Source: an uncultured Collinsella sp.
Lineage (GTDB): Bacteria; Actinomycetota; Coriobacteriia; Coriobacteriales; Coriobacteriaceae
Assembly (NCBI GenBank): GCA_900540855.1
Contig: UQHK01000018.1
Span: forward strand, 1-41,022
DNA: 41,022 nt
Reading direction: 5' to 3'
Shown: piece by piece, positions 16,101-24,638 of the stretch
How the letters are laid out: every line of letters begins with the position of its first letter
How positions within the stretch are numbered: position 1 is the first letter of the stretch
The notes under the pieces: generated by a model
Databases searched by the model: none
Told to the model about the DNA's origin: nothing
Seen by the model: only the letters and a program-made list of their open reading frames with translations
Position numbers and translations under genes: made by a program

Positions 16101-16744
16101 ATGGTCTGGCCCGTGGAACTCACCATGCGGCGGATACGGTCGATCTCGTCGCCGAAAAACTCGATGCGCACGGGCGCCTTTTCCTGTGCGGGAAACACCT
16201 CGACGGTGTCACCGTGCACGCGGAACAGGCCGGGTGCATCGGCGGCGCCGGCATTGGTGTAGCCCATGCCCACCAGGCGCTGCGGCACCTCGTCAAAAGG
16301 GATCTCCTCGCCCACCGCAAAGGTCGTGGACTCCCAGTAGCGGCTCTCGACCGGCGGCACGCAGCGCAGCAGTGCGCGGGCCGAGGCGACCATAATGCAG
16401 TTGTCGCCGCGCACGATGCGCCCGAGCGCCTCGCAGCGCTGCGCCACCACGGCGTCGTCGGGCGCCTGCTCGCGCCACGGATAGTCCTTGCGCTCGGGGA
16501 AGCGACACACGTGCGCCAGCCCCACATAGGCGGCAAGGCTGCGGGCGGCACGATCGGCCGCGTCCTCGCCGCTCACAATGTAGACCGTGGGGCGCGGACG
16601 GCGCGCAAACTGGGCGGCGGCCATAAGCGTACGGCCCGACTGCGACACGGCCAGCGTCACGTCCTCGCCGGCATCGAGTCCGGCCTCGACGGTCTGCAAG
16701 GCCTCGGCAGTGTAGAGCTGCGCGGCTATACGGTGAATGAGCAT
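13112..16744 (-). CDS. mfd: Transcription-repair coupling factor Mfd
   Basis: The 1210-residue protein removes RNA polymerase stalled at DNA lesions and recruits the UvrABC excision machinery. The UvrB-like N-terminal module covers about residues 1-350. The RNA-polymerase-interacting domain (about 530-600, PFKPGDYVVHATHGIALFSEI) is followed by a RecG-like helicase with Walker A GDVGFGKT (683-690) and DEEQ (784-787). The C-terminal TRCF domain contains DYFLSEEYLPAVDQRVLVYRKLA. An alanine-rich, probably unstructured stretch (about 417-477) lies before the polymerase-binding domain, and the last 40 residues are Gly/Ala-rich with a DDD end. The ATG at 16744 has GGAGG six bases upstream; a TTG 27 bases further upstream is unlikely. 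Family assignment is secure. Confidence 0.98.
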   Translation of the reverse strand: MLIHRIAAQLYTAEALQTVEAGLDAGEDVTLAVSQSGRTLMAAAQFARRPRPTVYIVSGEDAADRAARSLAAYVGLAHVCRFPERKDYPWREQAPDDAVVAQRCEALGRIVRGDNCIMVASARALLRCVPPVESRYWESTTFAVGEEIPFDEVPQRLVGMGYTNAGAADAPGLFRVHGDTVEVFPAQEKAPVRIEFFGDEIDRIRRMVSSTGQTIGNEDSIEIFPCRELALTDDAVHNMHVALYRASQDDSKLAALLEMVDARIVTPELDRFLPVMYGQTVSPLSHVSGKALVVLSEPRSLFDDCLRAYEDIEARAGEAGVDRLDGLYVRAQQLDFGAQQRLNYVSLIRAGGAVTAELKIEQPAIAGSDNRFMTRIQEVVGKRYACVFAIPDRGARESMELTFGDEGITFEESLTAAPENAGAIGDRVRVAAADSADRAVRQDAHAAIRERKADALNARSLEAGAAQAAAGAAVPTISRGRVTFVDAALPQGVVVPDANLAVFSIADLNARMDANRARSRRKVDITQITFPFKPGDYVVHATHGIALFSEIARQEVGGKERDYFLLEYADGDKLYVPLEQVDRITRYVGPDGDKPRLTRLNTADWTRATNKARKNAKKLAFDLVDLYTRRSSITGIACPPDTPEQIEMEQSFPYDETRDQLEAIADIKADMEAPKPMDRLLCGDVGFGKTEVALRAAFKCVDSGRQVMVLCPTTILAQQHYETFFERFAPFGLEVEVLSRFRTPAQQKRALKAFAEGTIDVLIGTHRLLSADVNPKNLGLVIIDEEQRFGVQHKEQLKNLREQIDVLTLSATPIPRTMQMATSGVRDMSLITTPPTGRRPVIVHVGEYDPDVVSAAIRLEVGRGGQVYYVSNRVKTIDDAVARVHEAAPEARVGVAHGKMSPREVEDVMIEFATKKIDVLIATTIVESGIDNATANTLIIEDSQRLGLAQLYQLKGRVGRSVTQAYAYFMFPGELPLTEEATARLTALSEFQDLGSGMRIAMRDLEIRGAGSLMGAEQHGNLSSVGFDLFTQMLGQAVAEARGDDDAGVEAASVGINLPADYFLSEEYLPAVDQRVLVYRKLAAAEDLESIDEVQEETEAAHGELPLAGLNLFNRARIRIRGERLGLESVTLSGGRITFLGVDVPKKVAFEFKNRYGAVNFPKSRKLSVPYKAGAGAGSGLGRGLDANDGTGPVAAALMLLQQLGASDDD

Positions 16745-16769
16745 GCTGTTCCTCCGGCATCGCAACGCC

Positions 16770-16797
16770 AAAAGCCCGCCGGGGCAAGCTCGGCGGG
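16770..16797 (-). terminator. Terminator-like hairpin in the mfd leader
   Basis: CCCGCCG (16775-16781) and CGGCGGG (16791-16797) form a GC-rich stem followed by TTTT on the minus strand. It is 106 bases after the nth stop and 26 before the mfd start. It may terminate nth, or attenuate transcription into mfd. Confidence 0.6.
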
Positions 16798-16902
16798 TCG
16801 TACGTCAAAGATCATTGTTTGTCATGGTAGCGCATGGAGAGGACTCCTGCTCAAGGGCAAACCCGGCCCTGCAAAAAACGCCAGACGAAGATGCATTCCG
16901 CC

Positions 16903-17568
16903 CTACCCCGCTACGCGCACGCTGGGGCACAAATCTGCCAGCGGACACTCGTCGCACTTGGGTTTGCGGGCATCGCAGATCTCGCGACCGAAGGTGATCC
17001 ACTGATGGTTGACCGACTCCCAATACTCGTGCGGCAAAATCTTGAGCAGATCCTGCTCGGTCTTGAGCGGCTCCTTGGCATGCGTCTTGGGACTCAGCAT
17101 CAGGCGGTGCGCAATGCGGTTGACGTGCGTATCCACTGCGATGCCTTCCACGATGCCGTACCCCACGTTGAGTACGATGTTCGCCGTCTTGCGCCCCACG
17201 CCCGGCAGCTTTACAAGCTCCTTCATGTCGGCCGGTACCTCGCCGCCGTAGTCAGCAACGATCATCTGGGCGGCCTCCACGGCATGCTTGGCCTTACTCT
17301 TATAAAAGCCGAGTGACTTAATGGTGTCCGCCACGTCAGCCACGCTCGCCCCGGCCATGGCCTCGGGCGTGGGCCACTGGGCAAACAGCCGCGGCGTCAC
17401 CTTGTTGACCTGCGCGTCGGTCGTTTGCGCCGAGAGTAGCACCGCGATCAGCAGGCGGAAGGGATTCTCGTGGTCCAAAAAGCACTCGACCGGGCCATAG
17501 CGACGGTTGAGGCGCTCGCACACCTCGATGGCGCGCTCGCGCTTGGCGGCATTGGTCTCGCGTGGCAT
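16903..17568 (-). CDS. nth: Endonuclease III
   Basis: This 221-residue bifunctional DNA glycosylase / AP lyase removes oxidised pyrimidines in base excision repair. It has the helix-hairpin-helix LPGVGRKTANIVLN with nucleophile Lys127, catalytic Asp146 in AVDTHVNRIAHRL, and a [4Fe-4S] loop with Cys198, Cys205, Cys208 and Cys214 (C-X6-C-X2-C-X5-C). All key residues are present and the length is normal. The ATG at 17568 has TGAGGAG upstream. It lies 63 bases after the ABC transporter gene and 158 before mfd, so a repair cluster is visible here. Confidence 0.97.
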   Translation of the reverse strand: MPRETNAAKRERAIEVCERLNRRYGPVECFLDHENPFRLLIAVLLSAQTTDAQVNKVTPRLFAQWPTPEAMAGASVADVADTIKSLGFYKSKAKHAVEAAQMIVADYGGEVPADMKELVKLPGVGRKTANIVLNVGYGIVEGIAVDTHVNRIAHRLMLSPKTHAKEPLKTEQDLLKILPHEYWESVNHQWITFGREICDARKPKCDECPLADLCPSVRVAG

Positions 17569-17631
17569 AACGACTCCTCAGCTCAACGGCACAATAAACT
17601 TATGGGCACAATTGTCCCACGTCCGAGACGC

Positions 17632-19434
<1,803 letters not shown>

Positions 19435-19509
19435 GGGCTTCCTTTCGCATCTGATAGGGCGAAACGCCATTGTTGCACATTAAAGCGCACTTCAGGCAAG
19501 CACAATGCG

Positions 19510-19550
19510 AAAAGCGGCGGGGCACCCGCGTTTACGCCGGCGCCCCGCCG
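19510..19550 (-). terminator. Intrinsic terminator of rmuC
   Basis: CGGCGGGGC (19515-19523) and GCCCCGCCG (19542-19550) pair perfectly; the minus-strand continuation is CTTTTCG. It lies 10 bases after the rmuC stop codon. Confidence 0.8.
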
Positions 19551-19560
19551 TCAGATGCAG

Positions 19561-20916
19561 CTAGTCCTCGTCTTTTTGGTCTGCGGGCAGGTCTGCGGAC
19601 TCCAAGCCCAAAATCGCGTCGGCCTCCCGCGCGTCTTCCAGCGCGTCGATGTCCTTGAGTTTGCGCTCCATGACGTTGGTGCGCGTGGTAATGATGCCCT
19701 CGACCGTTTTGCCCGCGGTCTCGATCTGCTGCTGGGCGCGGCGCAGCGCCGCCTGATAGCGCGGCAGCTCGGCCTTGACGGCGGAGAGCACGCGCAGTAC
19801 GTCGTCGGTACGTTTTTGCAGCCTAAACGTCTGGTAGCTCATCTGCAGGCTGTTGAGAATGGCGGCCATGGTGCTGGGACCGGCTACGTTGACGTGATAG
19901 TCGCGGCCCAGGGTCTCGATAAGCCCGGGGCGGCTGACGATCTCGGCGTACAGCCCCTCAAACGGCACGAACATGATGCCAAAGTTGGTCGTTGCCGGCA
20001 CACTCAGGTACTTTTCGCAGATGTCTTTAGCCTCGCGCTTGACCATGGTGTCGAGCGTCTTGCGCGCAGCCGCCACGGCCTCCGCATCGCCCGACTCCTG
20101 CGCGTCGAGCAGGTGCTCGTACGCGTCGCCCGGAAACTTGGAGTCGATCGGCAGCAGCACGGGATCGCCCTCGTCCACCGGCAGCTTGACGGCAAACTCA
20201 ACGCGCTCCGAGGCGCCGGGCTTGGTGGCGACGTTTTCCAGATACTGGTCGGGTGTGAGGATGTCCGCCAGGATTGCACCCAGCTGCACCTCGCCCAAAA
20301 TGCCACGCGCCTTGACGTTGCCCAGCACGCGCTTAAGGTCGCCCACGCCGGTGGCGATAGATTGCATATCGCCCAGACCCTTGTACACGGCCTCGAGCTG
20401 GTCGCTCACCTGCTTAAACGATGCCGACAGTCGGTCGTTGAGCGTGCGAGAGAGCTTCTCGTCCACCGTCGCACGCATCTGATCGAGCTGCACGTTGTTG
20501 TCTTTGCGGATGGCGCCCAGCTGGGCATCGACCGTCTCGCGCACCTTGTCCAGGCGATGCTCGATGCCCTCGCGGTTGGCGCCGAGCTGTTGGGCCGTCT
20601 CGCGGCGCAGGTCATCCATACGGTCGCCGGCCTGCGAGAACTCTCGCGCGATGGTCAGGTAGCGTTGCTGCTCCACGGCCGCATCGGTCGTCTGCTGCTG
20701 CGCGATGGCGTTTGCCGTGCGGCGGGTTTCTGTCAGCGCGACGTTGAGGGCATCGAGCGCGCTGTTGGCCTGCTCGAGTGCCGCGAGCGTTTCCGCTTCG
20801 TTGCCGCCACGCTCTCGCAACTCGGCACGAAGGCCCTTAAGCTGCAGGGCGCAGACCGCAGCAACTCCCACCGCCACCAAGGCAATCACAACAAGCGCAA
20901 TATCAATAGCAGACAT
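19561..20916 (-). CDS. rmuC: DNA recombination protein RmuC homologue
   Basis: The 451-residue protein has one N-terminal hydrophobic segment (about residues 3-25), a long heptad-rich coiled coil (about 30-190), and a nuclease-like RmuC domain (about 195-400) with GDLKRVLGNVKARGILGEVQLGAILADIL, PIDSKFPGDAYEHLLDAQ and FGIMFVPFEGLYAEIV, all typical of the family. RmuC limits inversions at short repeats in E. coli; the domain is related to restriction-type nucleases. The start at 20916 has GGCGGAG close upstream. The tail is acidic. It is followed by a strong terminator and is 51 bases downstream of the HTH gene. Confidence 0.94.
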   Translation of the reverse strand: MSAIDIALVVIALVAVGVAAVCALQLKGLRAELRERGGNEAETLAALEQANSALDALNVALTETRRTANAIAQQQTTDAAVEQQRYLTIAREFSQAGDRMDDLRRETAQQLGANREGIEHRLDKVRETVDAQLGAIRKDNNVQLDQMRATVDEKLSRTLNDRLSASFKQVSDQLEAVYKGLGDMQSIATGVGDLKRVLGNVKARGILGEVQLGAILADILTPDQYLENVATKPGASERVEFAVKLPVDEGDPVLLPIDSKFPGDAYEHLLDAQESGDAEAVAAARKTLDTMVKREAKDICEKYLSVPATTNFGIMFVPFEGLYAEIVSRPGLIETLGRDYHVNVAGPSTMAAILNSLQMSYQTFRLQKRTDDVLRVLSAVKAELPRYQAALRRAQQQIETAGKTVEGIITTRTNVMERKLKDIDALEDAREADAILGLESADLPADQKDED

Positions 20917-20967
20917 AGACTCCGCCCAACAAACCCAATCGATTATCAATCAAAACCGCGATCAATC

Positions 20968-21531
20968 TTACCCCGCCACACGCACCGGGCGCCCGGCCCC
21001 TTCTTGGGTGCTTCTCTCCTCCGCATATTCCATAATGCGACGCGCTGTCTTCCTGCTCACCTTCGAGTCATCACCGGCTAAGTATGCGTACACGTTTCCC
21101 TTATTCAGATTCAAATCGCGGCAGAGACCGTAGCGCGTTGCACCCGATTCCTCCAATGCTTTAAGTGTTCTCTTTCTCATCAGGGCGTTCACCCTTCTGT
21201 CGGCCGCTGGCTTTTCTTTCACCCCTCTATACGCACGCCAAACGTTGGCGTAACGATTGGGGAGCTTATCCTCGGAGCATAGAGATGCCAGGCTACTCGC
21301 TTGGCCATACAGAGACAAAACACCTCGATAGCCCTCTTCCATCCACGAGCCCTCGGATAAACCCAGAACGTATTCGGCCTTACCCTGCGCCAAAGCGAGC
21401 AAAAACAGAGGCTCCGCCACACGCGGCTCAACCGTTGTTGCCTGCTTTACAAGCTTCCTAAAACTCAGCGACTGCTGTCCGGACAGCTCTCGGCAATAGC
21501 CTTTCAAAAATCCCTCAAAAGTCAGATTCAA
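20968..21531 (-). CDS. Helix-turn-helix protein coupled to the nucleotidyltransferase gene
   Basis: I do not recognise a named family. The 187-residue protein has a helical N-terminal part and a basic C-terminal region with a Cro/XRE-like helix-turn-helix (about residues 125-170: LKALEESGATRYGLCRDLNLNKGNVYAYLAGDDSKVSRKTARRIMEY), so it should bind DNA. The start is TTG at 21531, with GGAGG seven bases upstream. It overlaps the upstream stop codon as TTGA, so translation is coupled to the nucleotidyltransferase-like gene. Base composition is lower in GC than in neighbouring genes. The pairing suggests an antitoxin or regulator for the upstream product; that role is inferred from arrangement, not shown. 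Confidence 0.8.
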   Translation of the reverse strand: MNLTFEGFLKGYCRELSGQQSLSFRKLVKQATTVEPRVAEPLFLLALAQGKAEYVLGLSEGSWMEEGYRGVLSLYGQASSLASLCSEDKLPNRYANVWRAYRGVKEKPAADRRVNALMRKRTLKALEESGATRYGLCRDLNLNKGNVYAYLAGDDSKVSRKTARRIMEYAEERSTQEGAGRPVRVAG

Positions 21532-22058
21532 CCGAGCACCTCCTTTTTGTATTGCCTGTATGCACAGACCATCTCTTGATAACTCCGCTCTGAAGGCGAC
21601 GAGGCCAACGCCTCTCCTTCATCGAATATAAGCCGCTCGAGCAGATCCCAATCAAGTCGGTCGATAAATGTTCGACTATGGAGGTCGACGATGTCGTTCG
21701 GACGATAGGCATAAAGCTTCATCACCGCCAGATCCTCCAAAGATGGCGTAAAGTACCTGATAAAATGCGCCCCGATCTCCAATGGGATCAGTCGATCTTC
21801 GTAATTGAATGGCATCTGGTTGCAATATGCCACTACCATGCCATTCACCTCGGGGTATCGAGCTATGATCTCGCGGAGGCACCTGTCTGCCTCAAACACA
21901 TCAATGTCATGTGTAACCGACCGATTCGTCACATCGTTTAGCATGAAGGCGCTTCCTCCCACCAATACAACGCTCGGCCTATCGTCTCTTGGACCTATTT
22001 CCAGCTCCGCCTCTTCGTCAATATCCAAAAGAGTCTGCTCTAAATCCTGCTTATACAT
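21528..22058 (-). CDS. Nucleotidyltransferase-like protein (DUF6036/AbiEii-like)
   Basis: The 176-residue protein has the minimal nucleotidyltransferase pattern: VVLVGGSAFML (about residues 30-40), then THDIDVFEAD with the paired acidic residues that bind metal, and later DLAVMKLYAYRPNDIVDLHSRTFID, the Lys/Asp segment seen in AbiEii-, MenT- and DUF6036-type proteins. Some relatives are toxins that modify tRNA or proteins, and others belong to phage-defence loci. The ATG at 22058 has AGGA upstream. The next gene overlaps its stop. GC is lower than in the flanks, consistent with acquisition by transfer. Activity is inferred from motifs; an antitoxin role for the HTH partner needs proof. Confidence 0.8.
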   Translation of the reverse strand: MYKQDLEQTLLDIDEEAELEIGPRDDRPSVVLVGGSAFMLNDVTNRSVTHDIDVFEADRCLREIIARYPEVNGMVVAYCNQMPFNYEDRLIPLEIGAHFIRYFTPSLEDLAVMKLYAYRPNDIVDLHSRTFIDRLDWDLLERLIFDEGEALASSPSERSYQEMVCAYRQYKKEVLG

Positions 22059-22181
22059 AGCAAATCCTATTATTATTCATCTTCAATAATACTATTCAGT
22101 CGCACGACAGGACCCACAGGATGCAAGAATCCTACTCGTGGCGAGAATCCCTACACCCTAGAAGTCCTAATGTGACAAACG

Positions 22182-22616
22182 CTAACTCTCCCAGCCGGCG
22201 CGGATGGTTGTTATGACGTCACCTAAGCGCTGGCCTAGGGCCGCTAGATGCTGGAGCACCTCGTTGGGCGATGCGCCGTTGAGGATGCACGTGAGGGCAT
22301 ACGACGCCAGAAAGATGGCCGCAAGCCCCAGCGGGATGAGCACGATCATCGCCAAGGTGCGCAGGCGCTGGCCCACGCGGCGACGACGCGCACGACGCTT
22401 GTCGAACGCGAGCTCCTGCGCATATGAATCTTGCTGTACGGAATAGGCCTCTGGTGCCGATTCACACCCGGGCACAGCTGCAGGTACAGCAGCGGGCACG
22501 ACATTTTGCGCAAAGGGCTGGACTGCCGCCCCTTGCATTTGCATCTCCATGAGTCGTTGCTGCTGACGCAGCATGCGCTCAGCTTGTTGCTGCGGAGTCT
22601 CAAGAAACAAATCCAT
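22182..22616 (-). CDS. Small single-pass membrane protein, function unknown
   Basis: I do not recognise this 144-residue protein. The N-terminal 70 residues are Gln/Met/Ala/Pro-rich (QQQAERMLRQQQRLMEMQMQ, then AAVPAAVP). A basic cluster DKRRARRRRVGQRLR precedes one transmembrane helix (about 83-108, LAMIVLIPLGLAAIFLASYALTCIL) and a short helical tail. The positive residues suggest that the N-terminus stays in the cytoplasm. The ATG at 22616 has GGAGG five bases upstream. It stands alone between the nucleotidyltransferase pair and rubrerythrin. Confidence 0.75.
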   Translation of the reverse strand: MDLFLETPQQQAERMLRQQQRLMEMQMQGAAVQPFAQNVVPAAVPAAVPGCESAPEAYSVQQDSYAQELAFDKRRARRRRVGQRLRTLAMIVLIPLGLAAIFLASYALTCILNGASPNEVLQHLAALGQRLGDVITTIRAGWES

Positions 22617-22870
22617 GCTGGCCTCCAAAATCGGAGCATTCGACGCTTACGCCCAGCATCCCGCACCGCCATGACCGCGACAACGCAATCCGTAGCAATA
22701 GCCGCAAAGTTTCTTGTTGACAAAAGCTGTCGAAAACCTCAAAAACTCCCCTACCAGCACTTTCTCTGAGCTTTTTTATCGAATGGTCTTTTGCCCTTCC
22801 GCCAACCCGCCAACTAACCAAAATCTAACCAAAAGCTTGACGAAAATTGTGGAGACCGAGACCCCACACA

Positions 22871-22899
22871 AAACGTGCCGCCCCAAAAAGGGGCGGCAC
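22871..22899 (-). terminator. Terminator hairpin downstream of rubrerythrin
   Basis: GTGCCGCCCC (22875-22884), AAAAA loop, GGGGCGGCAC (22890-22899): a perfect 10-bp stem followed on the minus strand by GTTTTGTG. It lies 160 bases after the rubrerythrin stop codon. Confidence 0.7.
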
Positions 22900-22950
22900 A
22901 CAATCTTTAATATCAGCTTTTCAGTAACGAGCACGCGACGACCCGAAGCC

Positions 22951-23039
22951 GGAGCGCAGGGCGGGGGAAACACCTTTGCCTCGCGCGACCCTGCGGAGCC
23001 GTGAGCGAGAGGGAAAGGTATTTCCCCGCCCTGCGCTCC
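22951..23039. repeat. Long palindrome just after rubrerythrin
   Basis: Arms 22951-22980 and 23011-23039 are complementary over nearly 30 bases (GGAGCGCAGGGCGGGG at the outer end, then an ACCTTT/AAAGGT block). The 30-base loop has an inner CTCGC/GCGAG pair. It starts 20 bases after the stop codon. Confidence 0.75.
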
Positions 23040-23059
23040 GCAGCAGCCAGCGCCAAGCG

Positions 23060-23599
23060 CTAGTAGTTCACCACCTGCTCCTCAAAGTACGCCTTGGGGT
23101 GGTTACACACCGGGCACACCTCAGGTGCCTCGGCACCAACGTGCAGATGTCCGCAGTTCAGGCACTTCCACACCTTTACGCCCTCGCGCTCAAACACCTC
23201 GCCCGACTCAATGCGCTCGACGAGCTTGTTGTAGCGCTCCTCGTGGGCCTTCTCGACGGCGGCGACGCCACGGAACTTCTCGGCGATCTCGGCAAAACCC
23301 TCCTCCTCGGCGGTCTTGGCAAACTCGTCATACATCGTGGTCCACTCGTAGTTCTCGCCCGCGGCGGCGTCGCGCAGGTTGTCCAGAGTGCCCGGAACGG
23401 CGCCGTCGTGCAGATATTTAAACCACAGTTTGGCGTGCTCGGACTCGTTACCCGCCGTCTCGGCAAAGATATTCGAGATCTGAACGTAACCGTCCTTTTT
23501 AGCCTTGGATGCATAGTAGCGATACTTGGTGTGCGCCTGGGACTCACCGGCAAAAGCGGTCTCAAGGTTCTTCTTGGTTTGGGAGCTCTCAAAATCCAT
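23060..23599 (-). CDS. Rubrerythrin
   Basis: This 179-residue non-haem iron protein reduces hydrogen peroxide in anaerobes. The ferritin-like four-helix domain (residues 1-135) carries diiron ligands Glu19, Glu52, His55, Glu116 and His119 in two ExxH pairs. The C-terminal rubredoxin-like domain has Cys146, Cys149, Cys162 and Cys165 (KCLNCGHLHVGAEAPEVCPVCNHP). All expected ligands are present. The ATG at 23599 has AAGGGA upstream; a TTG 18 bases earlier is not preferred. It stands alone with its own downstream hairpins, and fits a strict anaerobe needing peroxide defence. Confidence 0.96.
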   Translation of the reverse strand: MDFESSQTKKNLETAFAGESQAHTKYRYYASKAKKDGYVQISNIFAETAGNESEHAKLWFKYLHDGAVPGTLDNLRDAAAGENYEWTTMYDEFAKTAEEEGFAEIAEKFRGVAAVEKAHEERYNKLVERIESGEVFEREGVKVWKCLNCGHLHVGAEAPEVCPVCNHPKAYFEEQVVNY

Positions 23600-23711
23600 A
23601 GGTGTACTTCCCTTCAATACATGCCGCCCATAGGCTTTGAGCGGCCTTATTTTATGGTACCCCCTGCCGAAAATCTAAACCTTACAATCCTGTTCTTCAG
23701 ATTTGCACGGG

Positions 23712-24617
23712 CTAAATGCTCAGCCAGCGATCGCCCTCGGCTCGGCAAAAGCCCTCACGCTCCAGGTCAACTAGAATACCCGCGATCAAGTCGCACTCGA
23801 CCGGCCCGCGACCGGCTGCCGCTTCCATCTCGTTAACGCCCACCACGGTATCAGCAAGCGTAATCCCCGCCGGCTGGCCATCGCGCGCTGCCAGCAACAT
23901 ACGCACGATATGCGCGCGCTTTTGGCGACGTGAGCCCTCAAACTTTGATTGACGGCTATAGCCCGCCGACCGCCTGGACGGATTGGGCAACGTCTTTTTT
24001 AGATATGCGCCGTAATCCAGCAACGCGTAATACCACGCGCGCGGCGTGTCGGCATCATCGAGCGGCACGGCAAAGGGAGCGATCTCGTCGGTCGCCGCAC
24101 CGGGGGCCGCCGGACAGGCGGCTTGGATCAGCGGCACCAGCTCGCGATCGGGAACAGCCGGCATATCGGGAAAGAAGTGATGCAGAAAGACCGTGCGCAC
24201 GTTGGTCTCCAGATACACGCCCGGAAGATCAAACGCAAACGACCGGATACCCTGCGCCGTTGCCGGGCCAATACCAGGAAGAGCGACCAAGTCACGTGTC
24301 TCGTGCGGAAACTCCCCGTCCCAGTCCTCTATAACGCGCTGGGCGGCCTTGTGGAGCGCCAGAGCGCGTCGGTTGTAGCCCATCCCCTGCCAAGCGTCCA
24401 AAACATCGGAAGGCGCGGCCTGGGCAAGCGCCTGCACAGTCGGAAAACGATCGAGCCACACCGGCATGCGCGCCTCCACGCGCGGCACCTGCGTTTGCTG
24501 CAGCATGACCTCAGAAAGCCAAATGATGTACGGATCGCGTGTGCGGCGCCACGGAAGGTCGCGATAACGCAGGACCCCTTCCGAACGAATCATCGAACGA
24601 AAGGGGTCCTGAATCAT
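23712..24617 (-). CDS. MutY-like HhH-GPD glycosylase without iron-sulfur cluster
   Basis: The 301-residue protein begins like adenine glycosylase MutY: YRDLPWRRTRDPYIIWLSEVMLQQTQV with Glu36 at the catalytic glutamate position, then the helix-hairpin-helix ALPGIGPATAQGI. The residue matching the catalytic Asp is Glu137 (LETNVRTVF where MutY has DGNV). The four-cysteine cluster loop is absent: after DYGAYLKK the sequence is Ser/Arg/Lys-rich (PSRRSAGYSRQSKFEGSRRQKRAH). The C-terminal part is a short wing-like domain rather than the usual NUDIX-like domain that reads 8-oxoG. It may still excise adenine or another base, or have diverged. The ATG at 24617 has AAGGAG upstream. It is 21 bases after the Rrf2 gene, so the two are cotranscribed. 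Confidence 0.85.
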   Translation of the reverse strand: MIQDPFRSMIRSEGVLRYRDLPWRRTRDPYIIWLSEVMLQQTQVPRVEARMPVWLDRFPTVQALAQAAPSDVLDAWQGMGYNRRALALHKAAQRVIEDWDGEFPHETRDLVALPGIGPATAQGIRSFAFDLPGVYLETNVRTVFLHHFFPDMPAVPDRELVPLIQAACPAAPGAATDEIAPFAVPLDDADTPRAWYYALLDYGAYLKKTLPNPSRRSAGYSRQSKFEGSRRQKRAHIVRMLLAARDGQPAGITLADTVVGVNEMEAAAGRGPVECDLIAGILVDLEREGFCRAEGDRWLSI

Positions 24618-24638
24618 GGCTATGCTCCTTATGCGGCG

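Larger units (their letters stand above)
22617..23059. other. 443-base gap before rubrerythrin end
   Basis: No gene is supported. It contains a perfect terminator hairpin (22875-22899) and a long palindrome (22951-23039), both 3' of rubrerythrin. The stretch 22640-22870 is AT-richer and should hold the promoter of the small membrane protein gene, but I could not pick boxes with confidence. Confidence 0.6.

Noticed and set aside
13079..17005. A 1308-codon open frame on the plus strand
   Set aside because: It is the mirror of mfd on the opposite strand; high GC keeps the antisense frame open. The translation is rich in His/Arg/Leu with no domain, while mfd has all its motifs.
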